DNA from: Chthoniobacterales bacterium
Lineage (GTDB): Bacteria > Verrucomicrobiota > Verrucomicrobiia > Chthoniobacterales > UBA10450
Assembly (NCBI GenBank): GCA_013821455.1
Contig: JACDGS010000015.1
Span: forward strand, 19,592-83,591
Direction: 5' to 3'
Length of the DNA stretch: 64,000 nt
A program made the translations under genes and the position numbers. Below, one piece after another: positions 54,385 through 62,923 of the stretch. Each line of letters starts with the position of its first letter. Position 1 is the stretch's first letter. The notes below the pieces were generated by a model, which saw only the letters and a list, made by a program, of their open reading frames with translations, ran no database searches and was not told the DNA's origin.

Positions 54385-55031
54385 TCGGCTTTCACAACTC
54401 GCTGCGCCTCGGCGACGAGGAGGTTGCAGGCTTCCTGGCAAAGCAGCGGGATGACCTGCTCGCCGCGGCCGGTTTGGTCGCCCGGCGCGATGAACTTATC
54501 CAGTGGCAGCCGTGTTGACGGACGCGCTTTGGTCTCATCCCTCGCCCAGAGGATTGTGCGCAGACATCCGGGCGCGCCCCCTTGTGAACGGCAAAATCGA
54601 CTTACTAGCGCGTCGGCTTCGCCATCTGTAACGTGCGCTGCTACTCGATACATTCCCGTTTGCCGGCGGAGAGTTTCCCGCAGCGGCGTGGGATGAAGCC
54701 GATTCCGCTCCCAGGCAAGGAGCGCTGCCAGCCGCCCCGGGTAAAAAAAATCGAGCGCCTCCCGCAGTGCCGAAATATCCGGTAGCTCCAGGCACCAGCC
54801 GCGGCGCAGATTCGGCGCGGTCTTCAATGGCCGGTAATTCCCCTCTTCGTCGAATTTCGCGATCTCGACCGCGTCGTTAGGCGAATTCCGCGCCGCCAAA
54901 CCGTCGCGCCCTTCATCGTCGCGATGACAGAGGGTGAACTCTCCTTCCCTTTCCGCGATCAGGATTTGCCCGATGCCGCGGGCTCCGGAAGCAATCCAAT
55001 CGCTCAGCACCCGCTCAATCGGCGGTGGCAT
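54381..55031 (-). CDS. DR2241-family Fe-S protein associated with CbiX
   Basis: 216 residues. The N-terminal domain (VLSDWIASGARGIGQILIAEREGEFTLCHRDD) resembles the DR2241 stabilising domain. The C-terminal half carries four cysteines (147, 156, 198, 202; FCRSQGGAPGCLRTI and LCQEACNLLV) that fit a 4Fe-4S site. In Deinococcus DR2241 the same domains are joined to a CbiX chelatase; here CbiX is a separate gene two positions upstream. It probably assists in siroheme or cobalamin precursor metallation, perhaps in redox or electron transfer. It overlaps both neighbours (17 bases with GAF, 4 with the deaminase). Confidence 0.75.
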   Translation of the reverse strand: MPPPIERVLSDWIASGARGIGQILIAEREGEFTLCHRDDEGRDGLAARNSPNDAVEIAKFDEEGNYRPLKTAPNLRRGWCLELPDISALREALDFFYPGRLAALLAWERNRLHPTPLRETLRRQTGMYRVAAHVTDGEADALVSRFCRSQGGAPGCLRTILWARDETKARPSTRLPLDKFIAPGDQTGRGEQVIPLLCQEACNLLVAEAQRVVKAE

Positions 55032-55509
55032 GATGAGTCTTCTTCGCTGTGCAAAGTTTGCCGGCGAGAAGGAGCGCGACGTGCTCGAGAAAGTCGCGGT
55101 CGTCTTCGCCGAAGGCGTCGAGCTTGTCGCTCTCCACGTCGATCATCCCCAGGAGGCGTCCGTTTGTTTCACTCGCGATCGGCACCACGATCTCGGACTG
55201 CGTGTTCCAGAAAGCCGGAAGCCAGCGCGGATCCTTGTGCACGTCCGCCACGATGATCGTCTCGCGCGATTCGGCCACCACTCCGCAGAGACCCTGCGTG
55301 ATCGGAAAGCACGGGTAGGTCGGCGGCTCGTTGCCGGTACCCGCGACGATGCGGAACTCGCCCCGCTCGATTTTGTAAATCCCGATCCAGCGATAGCCCC
55401 GGTCGGCACGAGTCATCTCCGCTGCGCGCTTCACGGTCTCGGGAGTTTTCGGCGCGGCCAGAAGAAAGGCCGCCAGGTCCTGCAGAAGCTTAGTGGAATC
55501 CGATTTCAC
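55015..55509 (-). CDS. GAF-domain protein, fRMsr-like
   Basis: 164 residues, a single GAF domain: RWIGIYKIERGEFRIVAGTG, YPCFPITQGLCGVVAESRETIIVADVHKDPRW, SEIVVPIASETNGRLLGMIDVESDKLDAF. It resembles free methionine-(R)-sulfoxide reductase, with Cys67 and Cys75 in the place of two of its three cysteines. The third, catalytic Cys position is within DPRWLPAFWNTQSE and no Cys is present. It may therefore be a ligand-binding or redox sensor and not an active reductase. It overlaps the stop of cbiX by four bases and the DR2241 start by 17. Confidence 0.8.
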   Translation of the reverse strand: MKSDSTKLLQDLAAFLLAAPKTPETVKRAAEMTRADRGYRWIGIYKIERGEFRIVAGTGNEPPTYPCFPITQGLCGVVAESRETIIVADVHKDPRWLPAFWNTQSEIVVPIASETNGRLLGMIDVESDKLDAFGEDDRDFLEHVALLLAGKLCTAKKTHHATAD

Positions 55510-56363
55510 GAGTGAGCGGAGATAACAGTTTCCGCAATCGGCGCGAGATCAAGCGCGGCTTCGTCGAATGCCGCGACCTGTTCGAGAATGATCCGGGCAA
55601 ACTCCGGCGCGGTCCCGAGCGCGCTCGCGTAATAAAGATTGCGGTCGTGCAGCCGATGCGGGCTGCGCTGGAATATCGCGCGCGCTCCCGCCGCCGTGTC
55701 TCCTTCGCGCTCGATCCCGAGCAAGCCGGGGATGTCCTCGTAACTATGCAAGCCATCGGAAATGAAAAACGGCACCACCACGACATTCGGCGCCGTCGTT
55801 AGGCTGACCCAATCCGCGATCAGGGGCGGCTCTTCCATGTAGGCGCTTTGCACGGAAGCGTAGCGGCCAAGGGCGGCGATTTTTTCCACCTCGCGCTTGG
55901 CCGCGACGGCGCTTTGGTCGTTCAACGACGTCCCGTGTCCAACGATGAGCAGGCTGGTCTCGCTCTTCGGCACGCCCGGCGCGATCTCACGGGCGCGCTG
56001 CAGAAGCAGGTCCGTCACCGCCGAATGATTCCCGACCGGCGCGCAATATTTCCAGAGCTGCCCGTTAGGCCGCGTCGTTAGGCGGCCGGCGAGTTCGAGT
56101 TCGCGCGGAATCACCGTCTGCGTGAAGTACCCTTCGCTGATGAAATTCGGCACGACGAAGACCGCACGAATTTCCGGGCCGTCGAAAAAGAGCCGGGCAT
56201 CGCGGAAACTCGGTTCCTCTTTCCAGAAACAGCACGCCACCTCGCGAAAAATTTCCTGCTCCCGGATCGCCTGCGCCTGAGCCAGACTGGGCGCGCTCGA
56301 GTCAGGATTCACGGTCGAGCCGTGACCGGCGATGAGGAGAGCAGCATCGAGTCTGGCAGGCAT
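55506..56363 (-). CDS. cbiX: CbiX-type sirohydrochlorin chelatase, two-domain
   Basis: 285 residues from the ATG at 56363 (MPARLDAALLIAGHGS); upstream ATGs in the frame at 56441 and beyond add sequence unlike the family. Two similar halves are seen, each with the chelatase His: LLIAGHGSTVNPDSSA and LLIVGHGTSLNDQSAV, then VVVVPFFISDGLHSYEDIPGLLG with further metal-site residues. It inserts cobalt or iron (or nickel in CfbA relatives) into sirohydrochlorin. It is the first gene of the operon with the GAF, DR2241 and deaminase genes, all overlapping. Confidence 0.88.
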   Translation of the reverse strand: MPARLDAALLIAGHGSTVNPDSSAPSLAQAQAIREQEIFREVACCFWKEEPSFRDARLFFDGPEIRAVFVVPNFISEGYFTQTVIPRELELAGRLTTRPNGQLWKYCAPVGNHSAVTDLLLQRAREIAPGVPKSETSLLIVGHGTSLNDQSAVAAKREVEKIAALGRYASVQSAYMEEPPLIADWVSLTTAPNVVVVPFFISDGLHSYEDIPGLLGIEREGDTAAGARAIFQRSPHRLHDRNLYYASALGTAPEFARIILEQVAAFDEAALDLAPIAETVISAHS

Positions 56364-56439
56364 TTCCCACGCTACCGGGCGAGGGGCGGACGCGAAAGCG
56401 CGTTTTGACTCATCCCACGCTCGCGGGGATGATGAAACC

Positions 56440-56994
56440 ATGATCGCGACCGGGACCCGCCGTTGCACGGTGGAAGATTATCGCCGGCTGCCAGCAGACG
56501 ACTGGCGTTACCAATTGATCGACGGAGAAATCGTTTTATCACCCTCACCTAGTTTTTTTCACCAACGGATTCTCATGAACATCATCGAGCTGCTCGCGCC
56601 GTATGTGAAAAAGAAAAACCTTGGCACAGTGATGTTCGCCCCACTCGATTTTTACCTCGACGACCACAATGTCTATCAGCCGGACATCTTTTTCGTGAGT
56701 CGGGCCAGGGAGAAAATCATTGAGGAAGATGGCTTGCACGGCGCACCTGATTTCGTGGTGGAAGTTCTCTCGCCCCATAACGCGCGCTACGATCTCACCT
56801 CCAAGCGCGCTGGTTACGCGCGTTCTGGCGTGGAAGAGCTTTGGTTGATCGCTCCCAAAGCCAAAACGATTGACGTCTTTCGTCTGCAGGTGAGTGCCGA
56901 GCGAGCTGCGGCCAGCTATTCGTTAGGCGAAAATTTTCAGTCGGCAGTTTTTCCGAACCTCGACGTTTCGGTCGATGGCATTTTTGCGCGATGA
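56440..56994 (+). CDS. Uma2-family protein (predicted PD-(D/E)xK nuclease)
   Basis: 184 residues from the ATG at 56440 (MIATGTRRCTVEDYRRLP). Family core: YQLIDGEIVLSPSPSFFHQ, VYQPDIFFV (Asp), DFVVEVLSPHNARYDLTSKRAGYARSGVEELWLI (Glu and Lys of the E-x-K-like set). Uma2 genes are present in many copies in cyanobacteria and soil phyla and their role is not settled; a DNA-cutting fold is predicted. It overlaps the following aldo-keto reductase by four bases (ATGA). Confidence 0.85.
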   Translation: MIATGTRRCTVEDYRRLPADDWRYQLIDGEIVLSPSPSFFHQRILMNIIELLAPYVKKKNLGTVMFAPLDFYLDDHNVYQPDIFFVSRAREKIIEEDGLHGAPDFVVEVLSPHNARYDLTSKRAGYARSGVEELWLIAPKAKTIDVFRLQVSAERAAASYSLGENFQSAVFPNLDVSVDGIFAR

Positions 56995-58031
56995 AATTTC
57001 GCACGTACAAAAATACCGATCTCAAAGTCAGCGAAGTTGGCTTCGGCCTCTGGACGGTCTCGACCGGCTGGTGGGGAAATTTTACGGAAGGCGAAGCGAT
57101 CGCGCTGATGCATAAAGCGTTCGATCTCGGGATCACGCTCTTCGACGCCGCGGATACGTATGGCAACGGCTTGAGCGAAGAGCTGATCGCAAAGGCGTTC
57201 CCGACGCAGCGCGACGAGATCGTGGTCGCGACCAAGATCGGCTACGATTTTGTCACCCACGGGGAAAATCGCGGACGGGGTCAGCGCGAGATACCGCAGG
57301 ATTTTTCACCGGACGCACTCGTTAGGGCGACGGACGCGGCGCTGCAACGTCTGAAGACGGATCGCATCGACTTGCTGCAACTGCACAACATCCGGATGGA
57401 ACAGGTCTATGACGACGCGGTTTGGCGCACGCTCGATGAGTTGAAAGCGCAGGGGAAGATTCGCTCCTACGGCATCGCCCTCGGGCCAGCCGTGGGCTGG
57501 CTCTACGAAGGCGTGAACGCGATTCGTGAACGCGAAATCACCAGCGTGCAGCACATCTACAATTTGCTCGAACAACACCCCGGCTTGGCCCTGCAGAACG
57601 CCGCGACCGAGGCGGGTAAGGACACGATGTTTCTCATCCGCGTGACGCATTCCTCCGGCATGCTGGAAGGGCAATACACACCTGAGACAGTTTTCCCGCC
57701 TAACGATCATCGCAATCATCGGCCGCGGAGTTGGCTGCTTAACGGGATTAAAAAGGTCGAGACTTTGCGCTTTTTGGAGAATGCCGATCGCTCGTTAGGC
57801 CAGGCGGCCTTGCAGTGGCTCCTCGCCGATGAGCGCGTCGCTTCGACGTTGCCGAATATCTACAATGAAGAGCAGGTGATCGAGTTCGCGAAAGCGCCGG
57901 ATTGCCCCCGCCTAACGAACGAGGAATTGGAAAAAATCGCCGGGCTTTACGTGGAAAACTTCGGCGTCGAGCGCGAAGAGCCGAAGTTCAAAGGAACGAT
58001 GGAGCATACGACGGCCACAGCCGCGGTTTAG
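56991..58031 (+). CDS. Aldo/keto reductase
   Basis: 346 residues, with the catalytic tetrad visible: Asp52 and Tyr57 (LFDAADTYGNG), Lys82 (VVATKIGYD) and His in IDLLQLHNIRM. LKVSEVGFGLWTVSTGWWG begins the barrel; the NADPH site is near the C-terminus (VASTLPNIYNEEQV). It reduces aldehydes or ketones with NADPH. The substrate is unknown. It is coupled to the Uma2-like gene by a 4-base overlap and followed by a REP-like palindrome. Confidence 0.9.
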   Translation: MKFRTYKNTDLKVSEVGFGLWTVSTGWWGNFTEGEAIALMHKAFDLGITLFDAADTYGNGLSEELIAKAFPTQRDEIVVATKIGYDFVTHGENRGRGQREIPQDFSPDALVRATDAALQRLKTDRIDLLQLHNIRMEQVYDDAVWRTLDELKAQGKIRSYGIALGPAVGWLYEGVNAIREREITSVQHIYNLLEQHPGLALQNAATEAGKDTMFLIRVTHSSGMLEGQYTPETVFPPNDHRNHRPRSWLLNGIKKVETLRFLENADRSLGQAALQWLLADERVASTLPNIYNEEQVIEFAKAPDCPRLTNEELEKIAGLYVENFGVEREEPKFKGTMEHTTATAAV

Positions 58032-58047
58032 AAAACGTCCCACTGCG

Positions 58048-58162
58048 TGTCATCCTGAGCCGGCGCAGCGCGGCGAAGGACCCCGCAAGCTACCCACGGC
58101 GTTGTTAGGGAAATCGATCTCGCGCAGCGCTTGCGGGGTCCCTCGCTCCTCTCGGGATGACA
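58048..58162. repeat. REP-like palindrome between two convergent genes
   Basis: The outer ends are TGTCATCCTGAG and CTCGGGATGACA. The inner stem arms GGACCCCGCAAGC and GCTTGCGGGGTCC are perfect complements. It lies between the 3' ends of the aldo-keto reductase and PBP2 genes. Its hairpin could end transcription from both sides. Same subfamily as 44999-45112. Confidence 0.85.
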
Positions 58163-58195
58163 AGCAAGGAGCGGCGCTCCATTAACCGCAAAACG

Positions 58196-60031
58196 CTAAT
58201 CCGAAGAATCGTCCTCCGAATCCGCCTTCTCCTTCTCGGCCTTCCCGAACGTCGCCCGTAAAATCCTCCCGATCATCGGCGCCGCCGCGGTGCCGCCGTG
58301 CGCCTTGCTCCCGACATCGCCTTCATAAAGCGCCGCGAACGCATACTGCGGTTTGTCCGCCGGCACGAACCCGGCAAACCACGCCGCGGTCCGCTCTTTT
58401 TCCTTCGGCCCCCATTGTGCCGTGCCGGTCTTTCCCGCGACGGAAACATTATCGAGACTCGCCTGATGCGCCGTGCCCGCGGGCGCGTTAACCGCATCCA
58501 CCATTGCGCCGTGGAGTAGTTTCATCGTCTTCGGATCGGCTCCGATTTCCTTTTTCGCCCGCACCGAGTAAGCCGCTACGATTTCATTGCTCACCGTCTG
58601 CACCTGCTGCACGAGCCGCGTCTGATAAAACGTCCCGCCATTCGCCACGATCGCCATCGACTGCGCCATTTGCAGCGGCGTCACGAGCAGGTCGCCCTGA
58701 CCGATCGAGAGGTTGGCGATGTCGCCGCCGAGAATTTTCCGTCCGTGCGACGCCTTCATATAAGTGTCGTTAGGCAAGCGTCCATCTGCTTCGCCTTTCA
58801 ACGGCACGCCGCATTTCGCGCCATAGCCCAGCCGCGCCGCCCAATCCATGATCGGCTCCGCCCCGGTCTTGATGCCGACCTGATAAAACCAGGTGTCGCA
58901 CGATTGCGTGAGCGCTTCGACGAAATTGAGCGAGCCGCGGTCGCTGTGTTTCCAGTTGTGGAAAACAGTGTTGCCGATCTGCAGTTCCGGCACGCACTCA
59001 TACTGGTCGTCCGGTGTGATCGCGCCCGTCTCGAGCGCGGCCAAACCCACCGCCACTTTAAAGGTCGAACCCGGCGGATAGGTCGCGCGATACGCGCGCG
59101 GGAGCAGGGGAATATCGGGGTCGTTTTGGAGCGCCTTGAACTTCGCCGCCGAGATCGACGGCACGAATTCGTTAGGATTAAAAGTCGGCCACGAAGCCAT
59201 CGCCAGGATGTCGCCGCTGTTCGGATCGATGATCACGATGGCGCCGCGTTTTGCTTTCGCGGCGAGCGCTTTTTCCGCCAGCTCTTGGAGGTGGAGATTG
59301 AGCGTCGTGACGACGTTATACCCTGGGACGGGCGGATCGATGATGCGCTCCGATGTCTTCTGTCCGTTGCGATCAAAGGTCACTTTGTAATGCCCGTGGC
59401 GCCCGGTAAGCATGTTGTTGAAAGTTTGCTCGAGGCCTTCGCGGCCTTCGGTTTCCGGCCAAAGGAGCTGTCCGTTTTGGATAATGCCGTCAGCGTTGCG
59501 ACTGGTTTTACCGGTGTAACCGATGAGCGCGCCCGCGATGCTGTCGTTAGGGTAAATGCGCAGGTAAATCGGTTTGAGCGCGAGCGCGCCCGAGAGTCCG
59601 CTCTTCAGTCGCGTCCGCTCCGCCTCGTTCAAATCCTGTGCGATCTCGAACGGCAGAAAACCGCGGTTGTGATAGTGGCGCAGGATCGCCGCGTCGGGCA
59701 CCGAAAGCGCATGCCCGAGCAACCGCTCTGCCGTGCCGATATTCTCGTGCGCGAAGGCGAGCGCGCGTTCGTCGGAAAAATCGAGCGGGGTCGGGAAGTT
59801 GATCGTTAGGTTGTAGCTCAGGCGGTTTTGCGCGAGCGGCGCGCCGTTGCGATCGGTGATCTGGCCGCGCGGCGCGGGGAGGTCGAGGACGTAAGTGCGC
59901 GCCTGCTTTTGCGTCTCGAAAGTCGGCTTGATCGACTCTTCGAACGGCGTGGGCGTGGGCGTCGGCGGGGGAGTGGGTTCGTTAGGCGCGGTCTGAGCCA
60001 GCGCCACCGACCCACAGAGGGGGAAAATCAT
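58196..60031 (-). CDS. mrdA: Penicillin-binding protein 2, transpeptidase
   Basis: 611 residues from the ATG at 60031. PBP dimerisation region (RGQITDRNGAPLAQNRLSYNLTIN) followed by the transpeptidase with SxxK in YPPGSTFKVAVG, the SxN-type motif TQSCDTWFYQVG and KTGT in VAGKTGTAQWG. It cross-links peptidoglycan during elongation. The N-terminus is odd: the usual transmembrane anchor is absent and the sequence begins MIFPLCGSVALAQTAPNEPTPPPTP, a short signal-like segment with a Pro/Thr linker. The ATG abuts an inverted-repeat element, and the frame is open back through it from a TTG at 60091 ([13 protein letters not shown]). No mreCD or rodA gene is nearby. The original N-terminus may have been lost. 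Confidence 0.88.
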   Translation of the reverse strand: MIFPLCGSVALAQTAPNEPTPPPTPTPTPFEESIKPTFETQKQARTYVLDLPAPRGQITDRNGAPLAQNRLSYNLTINFPTPLDFSDERALAFAHENIGTAERLLGHALSVPDAAILRHYHNRGFLPFEIAQDLNEAERTRLKSGLSGALALKPIYLRIYPNDSIAGALIGYTGKTSRNADGIIQNGQLLWPETEGREGLEQTFNNMLTGRHGHYKVTFDRNGQKTSERIIDPPVPGYNVVTTLNLHLQELAEKALAAKAKRGAIVIIDPNSGDILAMASWPTFNPNEFVPSISAAKFKALQNDPDIPLLPRAYRATYPPGSTFKVAVGLAALETGAITPDDQYECVPELQIGNTVFHNWKHSDRGSLNFVEALTQSCDTWFYQVGIKTGAEPIMDWAARLGYGAKCGVPLKGEADGRLPNDTYMKASHGRKILGGDIANLSIGQGDLLVTPLQMAQSMAIVANGGTFYQTRLVQQVQTVSNEIVAAYSVRAKKEIGADPKTMKLLHGAMVDAVNAPAGTAHQASLDNVSVAGKTGTAQWGPKEKERTAAWFAGFVPADKPQYAFAALYEGDVGSKAHGGTAAAPMIGRILRATFGKAEKEKADSEDDSSD

Positions 60032-60116
60032 CCACAGATTACGCAGATTCACACAGATTTTTGGGAACAGGCCGGACGTCGAAAAATTCAATCTGTGTAA
60101 TCTGCGTAATCTGTGG
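60032..60116. repeat. Short empty copy of the CCACAGATT inverted-repeat element
   Basis: 85 bases: the left arm begins CCACAGATTACGCAGATT and the right arm ends AATCTGCGTAATCTGTGG, an almost perfect inverse over about 28 bases, with a 30-base spacer. It lies 6 bases from the uvrC stop and directly abuts the PBP2 start codon. Same family as 16732-16827 and the gene-bearing copy at 19520-19957. Confidence 0.85.
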
Positions 60117-60122
60117 ATGCAG

Positions 60123-61826
60123 TCAGTGGCGCTCCAGAAAGCGATGCACTTCCTCAGCCAACTTCTGGCCTATCCCTTCGGTCGATGCAATTTCTTCGAC
60201 GCTCGCCTTCCGCAGTCGCTGCACCGAACCAAACTTGCGCAGCAGGAGATTTTTCCGGTTCTGGCTCACGCCCGGACAATCATCGAGGATGCTCTCGCCG
60301 ATCCGCTTCTTCATCAGCAGTTGATGATAGGAATTAGCGAACCGATGCGCCTCATCGCGAATGCGCTGGAGCAAACGCAGCGCGCCGGAATCGGGCGGCA
60401 ACTGCAACGGCAGCGCGCGGCCGGGCCGATAAATTTCCTCAAACTCCTTCGCCAATCCGATGATCGGCAGGTCGTGCAAACCGAGCCGCTGCAGTTCGCG
60501 GCACGCGGAAGAGAGCTGTCCCTTCCCGCCATCGACAATAATCAAATCCGGCAGCCTAACGAATGTCGTTGCAACACCACTAGTGTCATCCCGAGCGGAG
60601 CGCATCGGAGTCGAGGGATCCCGGTGGTTTTCCGTGAAGCCTTCGATCAAGTCCGGCGCAATCGAAGAGACCGGCCCCGAAGCTTCCAGCTCGCCCGACG
60701 GGATCCCTCGACTCCGCTCCGCTTCGCTCGGGATGACAAGCCGCGCCATCGCCTCCGCGGGATTCTCCTGCGAAAATTCCGCCACCTCCTGATTCACCTC
60801 CCGCGCCTGCAAGAGCACGCGCGAATACCGCCGCCTAACGACCTCCGCCATGCTCGCAAAATCGTCCTGGCCTTCCACCGTCCGAATCCGATAACGCCGG
60901 TAATTATTTTTATCCGGCACGCCGTCGCGAAACGAAACCATCGAAGCGACCACGTGCGTGGTCGAGATATTCGAGATGTCGAAACACTCCATCACGTTAG
61001 GCGGATGGGGCAGTTGCAGCTCGTCTGCGAGCGCGCGTACATCCGCCTGCGGGTCGATCGTGCTCGGCAAACTGTGCCGGGTAAAACGCCGCATCGGCTT
61101 CGTCGTCCGGCGCAAATCCTCCAGCATGTTGCGCAGCTCTGCCGCCTTCTCGAAGTCGAGTTTCGTGGCCGCCTTCCGCATTGCTTCCTCGAGTGCGTGG
61201 ATCATCTCGCGCGAATGCCCTTCCAGAAAATCCGACGCCTGCTCCACGCGCTCCCGATACGTCTCGGCATTGATCTCACTCAAGCGCATCGGCACCTGAT
61301 AGGTGGACGACTTCAACTCCCGCTCCGTCGGCGAACCGCGGCCGAAGGTGAGCACGCCAAATTTCTTCCGCATAAAATTCAACGTCTGGCGCAACGCGCC
61401 GGCGTGCGCATACGGACCGAAGTAACGCGCGCCGTCATCCTTTTTGAAACGCGCCAGCCGAAAGCGCGGCCACTCTTCTGTCGGGTCCACCTTCACCACG
61501 AGAAAACGCTTATCGTCGCGAAACGAAATATTATATCGCGGCCGATATTCCTTGATCAGCTTGCCTTCCAGGAGCAGCGATTCCGGCTCGCTCGCCACGG
61601 TGTGCACTTCAAAATCCCAAACCGCTTCGAGCAGCGCGCGCGTTTTCAAATCCGCCACGGACATCCGCGACGGCATGAAATAAGAACCGACGCGTTTGCG
61701 CAGATCGCGCGCCTTCCCCACATAGATGACGCGCCCGAAGCGATCGCGCATGAGATAGACGCCCGGTTTGTGCGGCAACTCGTGCACCTTTTTGTTCAGG
61801 TCAGGCTTTTCCTTCGACAGCGGCAC
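60123..61826 (-). CDS. uvrC: UvrABC system protein C with an in-frame palindromic insert
   Basis: About 567 residues from the GTG at 61826 (PLSKEKPDLNKKVHELP); an ATG at 61865 would overlap the divergent gene by 17 bases. GIY-YIG nuclease: LPHKPGVYLMRD and RVIYVGKARDLRKRV. Then the UVR helices (KAATKLDFEKAAELRNMLEDLR), the RNase H-like nuclease (VMECFDISNIS, VSFRDGVPDK, LPDLIIVDGGKGQLSSA) and HhH motifs (DDCPGVSQNRKNLLLRKFGS, ASTEGIGQKLAEEV). It makes both incisions in nucleotide excision repair. Between AEVVRRRYSRVLL and LPDLIIVDGG there is an insert of about 52 residues (VIPSEAERSRGIPSG...) translated from a REP-like palindrome. Catalytic motifs on both sides are intact. Confidence 0.93.
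   Translation of the reverse strand: MPLSKEKPDLNKKVHELPHKPGVYLMRDRFGRVIYVGKARDLRKRVGSYFMPSRMSVADLKTRALLEAVWDFEVHTVASEPESLLLEGKLIKEYRPRYNISFRDDKRFLVVKVDPTEEWPRFRLARFKKDDGARYFGPYAHAGALRQTLNFMRKKFGVLTFGRGSPTERELKSSTYQVPMRLSEINAETYRERVEQASDFLEGHSREMIHALEEAMRKAATKLDFEKAAELRNMLEDLRRTTKPMRRFTRHSLPSTIDPQADVRALADELQLPHPPNVMECFDISNISTTHVVASMVSFRDGVPDKNNYRRYRIRTVEGQDDFASMAEVVRRRYSRVLLQAREVNQEVAEFSQENPAEAMARLVIPSEAERSRGIPSGELEASGPVSSIAPDLIEGFTENHRDPSTPMRSARDDTSGVATTFVRLPDLIIVDGGKGQLSSACRELQRLGLHDLPIIGLAKEFEEIYRPGRALPLQLPPDSGALRLLQRIRDEAHRFANSYHQLLMKKRIGESILDDCPGVSQNRKNLLLRKFGSVQRLRKASVEEIASTEGIGQKLAEEVHRFLERH
60584..60738. repeat. REP-like palindrome inside uvrC, translated in frame
   Basis: 155 bases. 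The left arm is TGTCATCCCGAGCGGAGCG then GAGTCGAGGGATCCC; the right arm GGGATCCCTCGACTC ends GCTCGGGATGACA. It has no stop codon in the uvrC frame and encodes VIPSEAERSRGIP at one end and DPSTPMRSARDDTS at the other. It is the longest copy in the window and the only one fully inside a gene. Confidence 0.88.
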
Positions 61827-61848
61827 AGTCCTGAGAGAGTACCCGCAA

Positions 61849-62895
61849 ATGTGGGATGTCGCCATCGTGGGGAGCGGGCCGGCCGGCGCGAGCTGCGCGG
61901 CTTTTTGCGCGTCGGCGGGTTTGAAAACGCTCGTGATCGAGCGCGCGATTTTCCCTCGGGAAAAAGTCTGCGGCGATTGTTTGAATCCGACCTGCTGGCC
62001 GGTGCTGGAACGGCTCGGGGTCGCGCAGCAAGTGCGCTCCGCGCCACACGGAAAACTCTCGAGCGTTGAATTCATCTCGGTCAGCGGCCGCTCGGTCACG
62101 GCTCCGCTTCCCGAGGGAGAGAATGCGGAAATAGCCATCAAACGTAGCGTGCTCGACGACCTTCTCCTGCGCCGCGCGCGTTCGTTAGGCGCGGAAGTGC
62201 GCGAAGGCGAAACACTACTTGCCGCGCAACGCGAAGGCGAAACTTGGAACCTGAGTACCAAAAACTTTTCCGAACGCGCGAAATTTCTGGTCGCGGCCGA
62301 CGGGCGCAATTCCACCGTGGCGCGGCTCTGCCGTTTGATGCCGCGAAAAGGTCCCGACCGAGTGGCGTTGCAAACGCACGTTCCGTTGCCCTCTGGCTTC
62401 GGCGAGCGCGTCGTCTTGCAACTCGTCCGCGAAGGTTATTCCGGCCAGGCACCAGTTGGCGATGGCCTCCTGAATCTTTGCCTAGTGAGCCAGCCTAACG
62501 ATTTGCCAGCCATCAGGCGCTGGGCGGAGAGAAAGTTTGCGATCTCGACCGAGCACCCATGGCGCACGATCGCGCCGCTGGCTCGTGCGGCGTTGCCAGT
62601 GAGCAATCCGGGACTGCTTCTGGTCGGCGACGCCGCGCGCGTGGTCGAGCCCTTCACCGGCGAAGGAATTTACTACGCGCTGCGCTCAGGCGAGCTGGCC
62701 GCGGAAGCGATCGCAGCCGTCGATCTCGCGCGGTATCAGAGAGCGCATCGGCATCTCTACGCCGGCCGGTTGTGGGTCAACGCGCTCGCGCGCGCCGCGG
62801 TGGAGCACCCGCGCCTAACGAGTGCCTTATTTCGTCTTTTGCCTAACGAGAAGCGAATTCTTCGTCGCCTCACGACCAAAGTCGTCGCTCCTTGA
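61849..62895 (+). CDS. FAD-dependent oxidoreductase (geranylgeranyl reductase type)
   Basis: 348 residues from the ATG at 61849 (MWDVAIVGSGPAGASCAAFC). FAD-binding GSGPAGAS, then LVIERAIFPREKVCGDCLNP, AKFLVAADGRNSTVARL, and LLLVGDAARVVEPFTGEGIYYALRSGELAAEAI, the family's second FAD motif. Such enzymes reduce isoprenoid chains or hydroxylate quinone precursors; the CGD motif is typical of the geranylgeranyl reductase branch. It is divergent from uvrC with a gap of about 22 bases. Three CCTAACG words lie in its last 400 bases. Confidence 0.88.
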   Translation: MWDVAIVGSGPAGASCAAFCASAGLKTLVIERAIFPREKVCGDCLNPTCWPVLERLGVAQQVRSAPHGKLSSVEFISVSGRSVTAPLPEGENAEIAIKRSVLDDLLLRRARSLGAEVREGETLLAAQREGETWNLSTKNFSERAKFLVAADGRNSTVARLCRLMPRKGPDRVALQTHVPLPSGFGERVVLQLVREGYSGQAPVGDGLLNLCLVSQPNDLPAIRRWAERKFAISTEHPWRTIAPLARAALPVSNPGLLLVGDAARVVEPFTGEGIYYALRSGELAAEAIAAVDLARYQRAHRHLYAGRLWVNALARAAVEHPRLTSALFRLLPNEKRILRRLTTKVVAP

Positions 62896-62923
62896 CGCCA
62901 TGCCCACGCACCCAGAGGAATGT

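Noticed and set aside
61827..62315. N-terminal extension of uvrC by about 160 residues
   Set aside because: It is the antisense shadow of the FAD-oxidoreductase gene, with Ser/Arg-rich composition; UvrC homology begins near KPDLNKKVHELP.
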